From contig NC_089190.1 of the NCBI RefSeq assembly GCF_947507565.1, forward strand, positions 1,550,001 to 1,614,000: DNA of 64,000 nt. The letters run 5' to 3'. The position numbers and the translations under genes were made by a program. Below are positions 26,479 through 38,400 of this stretch, piece after piece (within the stretch, counting starts at the first letter, position 1; each line of letters begins with the position of its first letter). The notes under the pieces were generated by a model. The model made no database searches. It was given only the letters and a program-made list of their open reading frames with translations, and was not told the DNA's origin. This stretch comes from Oscarella lobularis (lineage: Eukaryota > Porifera > Homoscleromorpha > Homosclerophorida > Oscarellidae).

Positions 26479-26563
26479 CGGCAGCAGTCTCGCGAGCCGG
26501 AGCTCCGTTCTTATGCAAAGTACGTTGGTGCTCATCACGAGACCGTCTCTACTCAACGCCGCT

Positions 26564-29378
26564 ATGCTTCGTTTTGTTGCTTTGGCGTGTACTCTCGTTT
26601 GTGCCGCGAGCGGCGTCGGCGCCGCTTCGTGCACGCAAAAAGTTCCTGATCTGTCGTCGACGAGTGGCTGCTACACATACGACTTGTCTGCCCTCGCCAC
26701 GAAGATTTTCACTGCGACGGACAGTAACGGTTACAACTATTCTGCTAGCGTGTGTGCGGACGTGAGCACCGTGCCGGCGCAGTGCAAGAGCAAGCCAAAG
26801 GCTCCTGGCTATCAGTACTTTAACAGTTCTTGTTATGTCCTCGGCTTGCTGAATGAGACGATGACGGTACTAGAATAGGCGGTTGTATTTGAGAGCGCTG
26901 TGGTTCCTAGTGCGTTTTTTTGCAGTATCCTGTTGATCCACAGAAGTCTGAGAGGGGCGTCCGCATCGTTTACCGCGGGGGCGGTAGGTCGAATTGGGCT
27001 ACGGTGCACTTTAGTATAAACAAAATGCTCTTTTAAGATCTCGATTCTGATGGCATGGACAGGGCAATGATACTCGACTTTTTCTGTGACAAGGACGTAG
27101 AAATGATGCTGCAGTCGGTCATCGAGTTTCCACCGTACACGTACAAATGTAGGGAGTCCAGGTGTTCCTCGTACATTAGCGTCTATTGTTTGCTTTATTT
27201 AGTTGTTATTTACTCGTCTCATGCATGCCCTGCAAGTATGAGCAAAACGGAGTCTTGTCCGTCTCCCAAATTTGAAAACAATTGGAGGGTAAACTTCGCC
27301 TGAACTAAAAAATAAATTTTACTCTATGGGTCTTCTTTGTTAGAGCCTTTCTTTCAGACCAACTCCCAGTTGGTTTGACGACGCTAAATTTGGCATATTC
27401 AGTAAGACGTACTGGTGTACTATAGAATGGGCATGGACTTTTCTCTATAGTTCATTGGGGAATTTTCAGCGTGCCATCGTTCAGATCTGAGTGGTATTGG
27501 CATAGTCTTATGACAGGAAGTCCGGACTTCGTTAACTTTCACAATAAAAATTTTGGCTGCAGTGGAGTTCAGCCTGACAAATTTCCCTGCACAGGTCCAC
27601 CATTCAAGTAAGCCAGACGTGGATAGACGAAATCAAAGCTAAGATATTCCTTTCAGATATGGTGACTTTGCTCCAATGTTCAAAGCCGAAATGTATGACC
27701 CAGACGCCTGGGCAGCGATGTTCAAACGCGCTGGAGCTAAATGTAAGCAGAGAACAACTTTGATTGTTCTTCTGATAAGTGATCTTAATCCCAAGACGTC
27801 GTCTTGACGTCGAAGCATCACGAAGGCTGGTGCAACTTCCCAAGTCCTCAGGCAAGCAAACGAGAAATTGTTGCACACATTACTTTGATATAGTTGTTTT
27901 TTATAGCACTGGAATTGGAACAGGTAGAACAAATTGACCACACATTGTGATTCCTCTATAGACATTCCTTCTTCTTCAGCATGGATGTTGGACCTGTACG
28001 AGATCTCGTTGGCAATTTGACGAGCAGCGTTAGAGCTCAAGGACTTGTTATGGGACTGTATCACAGCCTCAGAGAATGGTACAATCCTATCTACATCCAA
28101 GACAATAATAATAGCTGCGCAACAACGGCGTTCGTCGACGAAATATTGATTCCAACGCTTGAAGATATGGTTAATAAATATCAGGTACATGACAAAGACA
28201 AACTTTTAGATTAGATTTTCTACTTCGTTTTTCTTGTAGCCCGATGTGATTTGGGCTGATGGAGCTGGGGATGCTCCCTGCACGCACGATTCAACGAAGT
28301 ACTGGAAGGCACCCAACTTTATTAGCTGGCTCTACAACAATGGTCCAAATCGAAATACAGTTCTCGTTAATAACAGGCCAGTGAATGTTACCCTCTCGTC
28401 TATTATTATTATTATAACAGAAGTGAATTTAGGTGGGGTTCTGGATCTGGAGGAGACTACAACACTGGTGGTGACAGGTAAACGAAAGATGCCACACTCT
28501 TTCCTGGCAACGTCTTTACAGTAGTGAAATTCAATAGGTTCAGTCCTGGAGTTTTGCAGCCTGAGAAATGGGAAAGTTGCTATACGATACAGAAGAGTTC
28601 GTGGGGATACGATAGAACGGCACGTACTTTGGCTCGCGATTTCGGTCACAATAATGATCATGATCACTTTGCAGGAAGCTCTTGATCACTTTTGGAATGC
28701 GTCGTATCTTATTTATCAACTTGTGTCGTCAGTCGCTTGCAATGGGTAAACGGATAGCGTCATATGCTGTGTTTCTGATGGCAGTTTAATATCTAGCAAC
28801 CTTCTGCTCAATGTTGGTCCTACTCACGATGGAAGGATTTTGCCGGCATTTGAAGATCGACTCACGGAAATGGGCGACTGGCTCATTGTATGCGTTGTAG
28901 AATACGACATTTGCTCTCTAAGTTGTTTCTTTGCAGATAAACGGTGAAGCTATTTACAATACGACTCCTTATAAAGTCCAGTTCGACACCAGTAAAAAGC
29001 ACACGTGGTTCACTTCTCCAAAGGTAAGCTATTCTTGAACTTGCTTCATCATTGTTATTTTCTTGAACAAGCTTCCATCTGGACGCTGTAACTGTACGAC
29101 AGCATATGCCATCACATTTGAATGGCCTGATACAGGTTGCCAGTATTTTATGTATCGATACTCACTGTACCTAACCAGTTTTTTCCAAAGGAAACGACTT
29201 TGTTCTGACCCAGATACACTCAACTATGACGACAACGATCACTCTTCTGGGGTACAGTGGCGCAATCAAATTTACCCAAAAATCAGACGGGCTTCACATC
29301 ATGCCACCTGTTCTGAGTCCCAGTGAAAACCCATCATCTATTGCTTGGGTTTACAAAATGACAAATCTGATGGCCTAA
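26564..29378 (+). CDS. MRH-domain alpha-L-fucosidase (GH29), tandem copy C
   Basis: Exons: 26564-26866, 26926-26983, 27038-27148, 27203-27288, 27344-27401, 27451-27607, 27657-27742, 27796-27851, 27907-27923, 27980-28184, 28240-28376, 28433-28477, 28538-28619, 28675-28745, 28797-28887, 28937-29023, 29072-29135, 29191-29378; 633 residues. This copy has the most complete set of motifs: an MRH domain with both the R-A-M-I-L-D-F-F-C and TYKF patterns, and GH29 with FIHWG, SKHHEGW, VIWADG and KWESC. An upstream in-frame ATG at 26513 would add 17 residues, but it is not shared by copies A and B, so the conserved MLRF start is preferred. GC donors follow exons 8, 11 and 13 (the last is GT in A and B). 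Lumenal or lysosomal glycan turnover is the likely role; whether the MRH domain binds mannose 6-phosphate is open. Confidence 0.92.
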
Positions 29379-30812
29379 ACAGTCTGCTGCGATGCTGAGT
29401 AGTCAAACTCGCTCGGCTCTCATTGTCTGTCTGCTGTTCTTTTTTTATCCACGCAAGTTTGATGTGAGCTGTTATGTCTGAATGCACTCTACATTTTTTT
29501 TATTCCCTAGAGTATCTTGTGGTTAGTCATCGTACATTAATCCTACCCAAAGCCCAGACAACGACGATGCAGATCATCCACCAGGTAACATAATTACAAG
29601 ATTTATTCGTAATAAATAAATACTATATAGCACAACTACTGTAGTCTAAATTTTCTCATCTACTTCAGCGTGGTCACTTTCCGTAGAAATGTAGTCTGGC
29701 CCCTAGGAATGTAAAACAAACCCAGCCGTTGGCTGCTATTTATGCAGCGATTGGCTAGCAAACCTGCTCAATTTTCTGATCCAGTTTTTTAAAAAAGTCT
29801 ATCTGGGAATCAGACGCTTGACTAGAAACAAGAGAGTGCAAAAGGTACGCCAATGCAACCGATAGCTATTCAATCATACATTCGAGATTTCACGAGAGGA
29901 TTCTCGACTTGAGGTCGCCGAGGAAGCAGAGAACCGTTGTTCGTCTCACTATCAAATATGAAGTTCTTTTGAAATTGTTTCGCCTTAGAAGTGAAAGACA
30001 ACGATTTTTAGATACACGGCAGTGCAGGATCCAATTACTATCACACTACTTTGCGTAAGTCTGCCTTGAGACGTTCTTTCGCAGCGTCGCTCTCCCCATT
30101 CGACGCAGGAAGTCCGTTGTCGTCTTGCGGCTCTGGACTCGATCGGTGGACTCCTTCCCTAGCGGCGATGGCGGCGGAAGATTCAACTGGGGGAGGAAAG
30201 AGAATAAGAAAGATGCGTCAATGGAATGCATGCCTCCCAAGTAAGTAAGTAAGGCTTGATTACATTCGTAGGGCTCTCACTAAAGTCATTGACCGATAAA
30301 TGCACGAGGCTAACAGTAAGGGCATAAGATCTTGGCTACGACTTTCTGTGTGAGTAGGAGTCGAGAACCCTCGATATCAGTATCAGAGAGTGTCTCCCCA
30401 GGGCAAACGGCGGATAAAAACGTACGCTACAGTCTTCTCTGAGTCTCGGAGAGGAGAGAAACGTCAACGCACCGATTGGAAAGCCTTGTTTCGTTAATAA
30501 TTCGGCGCTGATCGGCTCCGATTTGGCTAGATGTGATGCGCCGCATCCCATCGCGCTAGCGAGAGGAAACGCCTTCGTAGAATCGACTTTTCGACACTGC
30601 GCGTTAGGAGGAGGACGTCCAGCACAGGTGGCTTAGCGTAAACAATTCGTCCGACGCTTCTGTACGCCGTGTGCGTGTTTAGTTGAGAGATTCGACGCAA
30701 CTGCTCATGCGCTTGTCGCTTGGATACGCCGAGAGGAAGCAGTGCACGCTAAGGAAGCGAAATATCAACGAGAGAAAGATTGCGTATCCTTTTGGCAATT
30801 TCACAGCGATTC
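29379..30812. other. Gap between fucosidase copy C and MBF1, no gene supported
   Basis: The first 200 bp repeat the 3' flank seen after copies A and B (shared TGCTGAGTAGTCAAACT block), so they belong to the duplicated unit. The remainder has only short frames without recognisable motifs. The last few hundred bases are probably promoter and 5' UTR of MBF1. Confidence 0.5.
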
Positions 30813-31606
30813 ATGGCTGAAACGGACTGGGATACGGTGACGTATTTGAGAAAGAAAGCTCCTACTGCCTCGCAGACACGCTCTGCTAAAGTATCTCGAG
30901 CGTTTCGAGGCGCGTACGCGCGTTTTAGACTTCCTCTAGGCGGTGAACGCGGCTCAGCGTCAGGGAGCGGAAATAGAAACGAGCAAAAAGTGTAAGCGAA
31001 CTATCGATAGAGAAGAGAAGCGTCTAATTGCAGAGATTTCAGTCAACGCGGCGACAAACAAGCAGAAATCGTCTGCGAGAGATACGGCCAAGCTCGATCG
31101 CGAAACGGAAGAGCTTCATCGTAAGGCAATATTTATACACATAGATCTAATTGCGAGAACGAAAGAACTGTACTGTAAGAAAGACACTGTTCGTATTTGT
31201 GACCGAAACAGACTTTGTAGCATAGCTTTGGTTATGGGGTATTATTGTCTAAGATGATCGCGTTCCTTTGGACGTTGGACGCGCCATCATGAAAGCTCGA
31301 GGTGAAAAGAAGCTGAGTCAGAAAGAGCTTGCCACCGTAATAAATATACAAACTTGTACACGTTTCTCAGTCAGCGCCTTTTTTTCGTTAACCTTATAGA
31401 AAATCAATGAGAAGCCGAATGTCGTGAATGATTACGAGGCGGGCAGAGCTATTCCCAATCAGCAGATAATGTCCAAATTGGAACGCGTTCTGGGTGAGTA
31501 GAAACAAAGAGGATTGTAGTAGATGATATTCTCTATTTTTCTGAACGTAGGTGTGAAGCTTCGTGGCAAATCCATTGGCGAGCCGCTGTCCACCAAAAAG
31601 AAGTAG
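30813..31606 (+). CDS. EDF1: Multiprotein bridging factor 1 / EDF1
   Basis: Exons: 30813-30890, 30940-30991, 31043-31120, 31254-31336, 31400-31493, 31551-31606; 146 residues, near the usual 145-150. The start [15 protein letters not shown] and the blocks [44 protein letters not shown] and KLERVLGVKLRGK follow the family closely. The C-terminal half is the Cro/C1-type helix-turn-helix. MBF1 bridges bZIP or nuclear-receptor activators to TBP, and in yeast and animals also binds stalled or collided ribosomes to prevent frameshifting. Nothing departs from the family pattern. It lies 152 bp upstream of the next gene on the same strand. Confidence 0.95.
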
Positions 31607-31758
31607 TGTACATTTTAACAACTCGATATCTCACTCGGCTCTTTGACTTTCTCCTCTTCAACTGCAATCAATAAATGCATGTATCTTTTGCTCCAAAAAA
31701 AGAAGGGGCGTGTTTTTTCCGCACCACGTGCGCCACGCAGACTCGTAGTCCAGGTAAA

Positions 31759-33790
31759 ATGGCCTCTTCGGATTGGTCCAAAGCAGTCGACGATCAGGAA
31801 AAGAGTCTTGCCGCCGGTGTAAGTCACAAACTCCTGTCGATTCGCCGTCGACGCGCGGCGGGGTCCCGTTTCTCCAGATAAAGGGAGTCCAACTGGGAGC
31901 TCCCAGAACGGCGCCTAAGACGGGAGAGGTGACTCAACCGAGCGCCGGCGATTGGGACGACGAAGGCGACACAGGCTATAAAGGCCCAGAGGGAGAAGAA
32001 GAAGGAGGTCGAAGGACTGCCAACTCTAGAGTGGACTAACAAAGACATTGGGCTATTCTTAGACAAGCCGACGACTGCCGCCGAAGCGTCTCTTTTGAAT
32101 AAAGTGTTGCACGATGGATTGGTGAAGGCGAAAGTGTCGGTTGAAGTCCAACAGAAGGATCCCAATTCGCCTCTCTACAGCGTCAAGTCCTTTGAACAGC
32201 TTAGACTGTGAGAGATGGTGTTTTTTCTCAGTTGGCGTGTGTAAGGCGTTTTTTTTCTTTTCAAGGTCGAGGGAACTTCTCGACGGCATCTACGGAATGG
32301 GATTCAATACGCCGTCGAAGATTCAGGAGACGGCTCTACCTGCCTTGATGGCCGATCCGTGAGTTCTTATCTCGGACTCGTTCTTCCTTCTAGAGCTTCT
32401 TTTCTTTTTTTTTTTCGTTTCTGCGCAGTCCATGTAATATGATCGCTCAATCTCAGTCTGGCACAGGCAAAACTGCGGCATTTGTTTTGGCGCTTCTTAA
32501 TCGAGTCGACAAGACGAATAAGTGGCCTCAAGTAAATGTTTCATTGAGAAGACGACTTGTCAGTGGGAATTTGATCCTCTTTTAGGTCCTGATCTTATCG
32601 CCCACTTACGAATTGGCTATGCAGACTGGAGAAGTCATCTCCAAAATGGCCAAATTTATACCTGAAATTAAGATTATGTTTGCAATCAAAGGAAATAAAG
32701 GTAAATAAACATCGCTTCTTTGACTGACTGTCGAGCAATAGGTTGGTTTTTAGTTGAAAGGGGGCAGATGGTAGCCGAGCAAATAGTTGTCGGAACGCCG
32801 GGAACCGTTCTCGATTTTCTGACGAGGCGACGGTGTCTGGATCCGAAGAGAATTCGGGTTTTCGTCCTAGACGAAGCCGACATCATGATCAACGTGCAAA
32901 ATTTTCAAGATCAATCTGTTCGAGTTCAAAGGTAAAAAGCCGAAACGAAAAAAATTCTAAGATTCAAGACGGTTTTCTCTCTCGCGCGCAGACTGTTGAA
33001 GCCTGACTGCCAGATGATGCTTTTCTCGGCAACGTACAGCGACGACGTGATGTCGTTTGCAAAGAAAGTCATACCCGACCCCATCATAATTCGTCTAAAG
33101 AAAGAAGACGAGACGCTCGACAACATTCGGCAATATTACACCAACTGTCAGAACGAAGAGGACAAATTCTTGGCCTTGTCTAACATCTACGGAGTCGTTA
33201 CGATAGGCCAGGCAATGGTTTTCTGCCACGTAAGGAAAAAAATGACCGATAAATCGTTTACCTACCGCGTCCCCACATTGGAAGCTAGACAGGGACTTCC
33301 CTTTGCTTCTGGCATAGTTAGATAGGCTATAGAAAGCGAATGCGTCAGTTTTTTGTTTTCTCTATTCTAGACTAGAAAGTCGGCCTCCGCCTTGTGCGAG
33401 AAAATGAAAAAGGACGGGCACGCCGTCGCTCTTCTCACCGGCGAGTTGACCGTCGAAGATCGTGCGACGATCCTCAATCGTTTTCGCGAGGGCAAAGAGA
33501 AGCTGCTCATCACGACGAACGTCTGCGCGCGCGGCATCGACGTCGAGCAGGTGACGGTCGTCGTCAATTTTGACATCCCGGTGGACATCTATCGTCAGCC
33601 CGACTTTGAAACTTATCTGCATCGAATCGGTCGAACGGGCCGGTTCGGCAAGTCGGGCTTGGCGATCAATTTCGTCGACGGCAGACGTTCGCGCGAAAAC
33701 CTGAGAAAAATTGAGGATCATTTCGGAAAGAAGATTAAGGAGCTGCGCACCGACGACATCGACGAGGTGGAGAAGCTGAACGAGGAGTAA
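31759..33790 (+). CDS. DDX19: DEAD-box RNA helicase DDX19/DBP5
   Basis: Exons: 31759-31818, 31975-32207, 32266-32358, 32429-32531, 32586-32700, 32754-32931, 32992-33229, 33371-33790; 479 residues, matching the human length as I remember it. Ordered motifs: [18 protein letters not shown] motif (GFNTPSKIQ), motif I ([11 protein letters not shown]), Ia (SPTYELA), [13 protein letters not shown] in LDEAD, SAT in [39 protein letters not shown]. This helicase removes export factors from mRNP at the cytoplasmic face of the nuclear pore, stimulated by Gle1 and IP6, and also acts in termination. The exon 1-2 junction is the least certain; the first intron is about 156 nt. The C-terminus [12 protein letters not shown] is typical. 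Confidence 0.94.
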
Positions 33791-34213
33791 TTGCGTCGTA
33801 AAGTGGCGTCCAGAACGTGAGTTTTATCCGTAAGAGTTGCGTCTAGTTGTTGTCAACGATGATTCTGATTTGCCTACATCTACGAAATACTTAAGAGTTT
33901 ACTTCCCCTGTTGCTTGCTATATATTAATAACAGGCAGTGTTTTTTGCATGGAACTTGACCTTGCCGTCGTCATCTTTAATTCGTGGACAGCACAGTGAG
34001 AGACTCTTTATTGATACGGTATGCATACTGTAGATTGTCTAAAAATTTTCTATTTCTATTCTACTGATTCAGCCCTATCACAGCCTATTTTTTTCTTCTG
34101 AAGCAAGCGAGCAGCAACAAGAAAGAGTGCGAAAGCAGGACAGGTACGAAAAAGCGAAGCAGTTTACCTACGCGACTTTTAAAAGTTCCTTTTTCAAAAT
34201 CCGTTTCGGTTTG
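33791..34213. other. Convergent 3' flanks of DDX19 and the small PPxY gene
   Basis: No coding potential with family signal was found. The stretch lies between two genes pointing at each other, so it should hold both 3' UTRs. Confidence 0.45.
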
Positions 34214-34528
34214 TCACTGATTGACCGCTGCCACCTGTGGCATGACCGCTTCGTTGTAGGGCGGGGGATGGGGCGAGTCCTTTTGAACACGAGGCGGAGG
34301 ACGATTCGCGTTCACTCTGAATCCCTGAGCGTTGACCGCGCCCGGAGTGTTAGAGAGTCTCTGGTACTGGGGTCCGCCGCGACCCGCGCGAGCGCGCGCT
34401 TGAGCCTGCGCTTGAGCGCGCCTGCGAGCCGCCGCCTCAGCGCGCAATTCGTCGTCGTCAGCGCCACAGCAACTGCGAATGGCTCGGATAAGGAGACCGA
34501 TTGGAAGAATGATGAAAATCATGGTCAA
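34214..34528 (-). CDS. Small single-pass membrane protein with C-terminal PPxY motif, 5' part uncertain
   Basis: The exon reads from its first Met as MTMIFIILPIGLLIRAIRS, a hydrophobic segment followed by CCG, an acidic patch, an Arg/Ala/Gln-rich helix with AQAQAQARARAG, then a Pro-rich tail with PPPYNEAV. The frame stays open upstream to a good acceptor at about 34597 and adds a Cys-containing stretch (NYCVGFTLPPVFQ), so the real protein probably starts in an unseen 5' exon. Cys-rich ectodomain, membrane segment, CCG and PPPY recall the WBP1/VOPP1/Shisa class, whose PPxY binds WW domains of Nedd4-type ligases. That similarity is structural, not a firm family call. The short 34597-34717 interval to the divergent JmjC gene may be a bidirectional promoter. 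Confidence 0.6.
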   Translation of the reverse strand: MTMIFIILPIGLLIRAIRSCCGADDDELRAEAAARRRAQAQAQARARAGRGGPQYQRLSNTPGAVNAQGFRVNANRPPPRVQKDSPHPPPYNEAVMPQVAAVNQ

Positions 34529-34717
34529 CGGAGTTTCCTGGAATACGGGAGGTAGAGTAAAACCAACACAGTAGTTCCGCAGGAAATTCTCTGGGGCTGT
34601 AAATCAAATCTCCTGTGACAAACCAGTATGAGTTGAGTTACAGCTGATGCGGATGCGGCGGATGGAAGCACCAAGGCAGTTCACCAAGGCACTCCTACCC
34701 GCGTGCTTTAGCTGGAC

Positions 34718-35372
34718 ATGAGTGGTGCTCGCCAGCGACGCACGACAGCAGAAAGCGAGCCTCGGGAGCCGCGAATCCTCTGGAGTCGCGACGAAATCGC
34801 TGACGACTCGTCGACGACCGACGACGTCTCTCGCTTGGGCAAGTGCGCGTGGATTCTATTCAGCGCCGCCTGCGGAATCGCCTGCGCCGTCGTCGTTTTC
34901 GCTCTCGTAAATCCGCCCGTTTTCTGGCACCTCCTCGAAGATCCGAGTCGCGCGATCGTGCTCATCAAGGCAACGCTGCCCGAGAAATGGGGATCGTCTT
35001 TCCCAGGAGGAGTGGACGCAGCCGGATTTGTCGACGACGAGGTGGAGGAGAGAACGTGCCACAAGAAAGGTGACTGCCAATGGATGAACGGTCACATGAA
35101 GCCCGTCGGCGAGCAAAGACCTCCGACACTGACAATCGACGAAACGACGACCTGGCCGTCGAGTAGCGCTTTCTATCGCGACTACGTGCGTCGTCAACGA
35201 CCTCTCGTCATGCGCGGCGTAGCGAACGCGTGGCCGGCGACGAAACGCTGGCCCAACGTCACCTACATGCGACAGGCGTACGGTTCGACGACACACTTTC
35301 GCGTCGAGCCGAACAAGGCGTACACGAACATCTCCTATCCTCTCCAAAGGTATATATTTATATATTAACATA

Positions 35373-35404
<32 letters not shown>

Positions 35405-38400
35405 TAACAATTATATCAGGGTCATGCTCTTCGACGACTTTCTCGAGCGCTTCGAGACCGAGTCGCTCTATCTCGACTCGCCGTGCGCCGGCACGCGTCT
35501 GCTCGACGACGTCGTCGCGCCCGAGTGCCTTCGATGCGGCGAATTCGTCGACGGGCTCTCGAGCACGACGTTTCTGATGAGCAGCGGCAATACGAGCTCG
35601 AGTCTTCATCACGACGGCTACGAGAATCTGATTACGGTGTTTTCCGGGACGAAAACGATTCTCTTGTTCAATAGCACGGCGTACGATCTTATGTACGGCG
35701 ACGAGTTTCTCGTTCATTCGGCTATATCGCCTATCGAGCCGGATGCCGTCGATTTGACGAAGTATCCTCGTTTCGTCGAAGCCGCCTATGGGAAAGTCGT
35801 TCTGCGCGCCGGCGACACGCTTTATATACCCCAGTATTGGTTTCATCACGTTCGAAGTCACGGCAATCCGAATATGGCGTTTAATATTTGGTTTTCGACG
35901 TTCAACTACGAAGATGGCATGCAAGATGCCGGCATTAACGAAGACTTTGAAGTCGGGAGAACGATCGAGTATTTCAATGGGAGAGTGAAAATGGAATCGG
36001 CGGAAATTTCCTGTCGGAATCAGATCGAAGCGTCGTTGCCGCTCTCCCGGTTGTTTACCAACGTTCCTCGGAATCTACTTGTTCTACCGATAGAGAAGCC
36101 AGACGACTTCGTCCTGGCGACTGGATACAAAAGTAGGACGGGGAGAGACATTTCCTCTTAGAAGATTTAGATGATTTCTCTGTTAGTGCCTGCTCTGGGT
36201 TTCGGTACTGCAGGTCTATTTGGCGACGAACTCGCCGAAGCAGTGAAGCATGCTGTCAAAGTTGGCTACAGGTCTGATTTTCACGCACACACATAGACGT
36301 GTAACTACGACGCATTCTCACGAACCGATAACGTACTCGCTCAAAAATGAATCAATGTCGCGATTGTTGCGTCGCTATAGGCGAAGATTCAGCGAGAACT
36401 CCCTCCCCGCGCCCGCTCTCGTTTCGAATAATCGGCCCGTGTAGCGTTTTCGACGTTCGAAAGAGCTGACAGAACTTTTGCTGACGAAGCACGCTGGCGT
36501 CACAAGAGATGGCGCACCGTACGTTCGCTTTTTCGCGTTGAAAGAGCGACCGTACGAGTCCAGAATAGCGTAGGATTACTTCGTGACCTAATTCCGTGCT
36601 TTTGCTCGTCGTAGAACGCGTTTCGAAGCGTATTCAGTCGTGTTGCGTATCCTCTTGCATAAGACAATGATGTCATGCAATTATGTCATACTCTGCTAGC
36701 TCCTCCTCTCTTCACCGTTTTTTCGCGTATAGACAGCGAATCGCGGCGAAATTTTGCTCGAAACGATCGAAGAATTGTATTCGCGACCGATTAGCACTAA
36801 TTCCCGATTCGAAACGACGCTCGTTTTCGTGCTGTAAAGCTGCGGTACGAACGAGGCCCCGCCCTCTCGAGTATAAATACCCAGCTCGTGCATCAACAAT
36901 CAGAGTTCTCAGAGCTAGGATAGAAGGGAGCAGGTAACTCTCCCCAAGGTGTGACCATTTATAGCCCGGTGGCTGGTCAATTTCCTCACTTGACAAGGGC
37001 ATGGATTGCCTTCCTAGCAATGACGAGAGCAAGGCATTCTGATATCGGATAAACCTCCATAGCACCGTCTTCTGTGTGGTTTGATATCGGGTGTCGAGTT
37101 TTTTACTTTTTTAAAAAGGTTTTATAAGTCGAAAGGATGCGATTTTTGACCTTTTGGCCGCGTTTTTCGACTCCTAGCGTCTTTGGGGGCCCCCAGTTTG
37201 AGTGTTCAGTAGACTGTGGCTAACTCGTCGTATCTATAGGTTGATCGACAGCGCTCAGGCTTACGACGAGACAACCGTCGGTCGAGCAATAGCCGAAAGC
37301 GGCGTCGACCGCTCGTCGCTCTTCCTCGTCACCAAAATTCATCCACGTCACTTAGGCTACGAATCGACCATGAAATCGTTCGCTCAATCACTAACCGATC
37401 TTCGCACCGACTACGTCGACCTGCTTCTCATCCACGCGATTGACTGCGACGGCTACGACGCCGAAGCGCGACTTCGCTGTCGCCCCGGCGAGCCGAAAGG
37501 AACGTGGCAAGAGAGCTGGAAGGCCCTGGAGCAGCTCCAACGCGACGGCGTCGCGCGCAGCATCGGCGTGAGCAACTTCGACGTCGCTCTTCTCGAGGAG
37601 CTCGTCGATTTGACGTCGGACGACGTGCCCGTCTCGGCGGTGCAGAACTGGTTCGATCCTTACTTTCAGGATCGTCTCGTTCGACAATTCTGCGAGCGAC
37701 ACGACATCGTCTACATGGGCTACTCGACGTTGGGAACGGCGTGGGTCAACGGAGGCGTCGTCGACTATAATCCCGTTCTCAGTGATCGGACGACGCTGGC
37801 GCACGTCGCCGTCGAACGCGACGCGTCGATTCCCCAAGTCGTTCTGCGCTGGGCCATCGACTCCGGTGTCGTCGTTATTCCGCGCTCGGCCGATCGCGTT
37901 CACATCAACACGAATTACATGGCGCTCGAGACGGTCGTGACGAAAGCGGATCGGGAGCAAATCGATGGACTCGAGGGTAAGTTTCGATTTCCCGAGGACG
38001 ATGCCTACTACGCTGCCGTGCTGGACGAAGATAACGAAGGTAGTCAAAACGCTGCTATTGCCGACGGCGAATCTATAGTTTTCATTGGCTCCGATGACGG
38101 TTTCATGTACGCCTTGAGTGCCGTCGACGGTGCGGTTCGGTGGAAATTTCGCACGACCAGCGATCTCGGTTCGACGTGTGTCGTCAGTTCCGACGGCGAA
38201 ACGGTTTACTTCGGCGCTGAAGACGCGTTCATCTACGCGCTGTCTACTCGAAATGGGGCGCTCAAGTGGAAATACAAAACGGGCGACGGAGTGACGGCGT
38301 CGCCTCGTCTCGACGACGGGACTCTTTATTGCGGCTCGTTAGACGGTCGCTTCTACGCTCTCTCCGCGACCGACGGCAGTCTCGTATATTCCGTCGATCT

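Noticed and set aside
26513-26563. Upstream ATG as start of fucosidase copy C
   Set aside because: Not conserved in copies A and B and would place 17 residues before a clear signal peptide.
30051-30248. Forward frame upstream of MBF1 as a gene
   Set aside because: No family signal, no supporting splice structure; probably 5' flank.
34127-34555. Forward Arg/Ser-rich frame opposite the PPxY gene
   Set aside because: It is the antisense shadow of the Ala/Arg/Gln-rich coding exon.
36133-36161. JmjC gene ending at 36161 as an independent gene
   Set aside because: A good GT-AG intron joins it in frame to an AKR start with total length divisible by three; the stop is better read as intronic.
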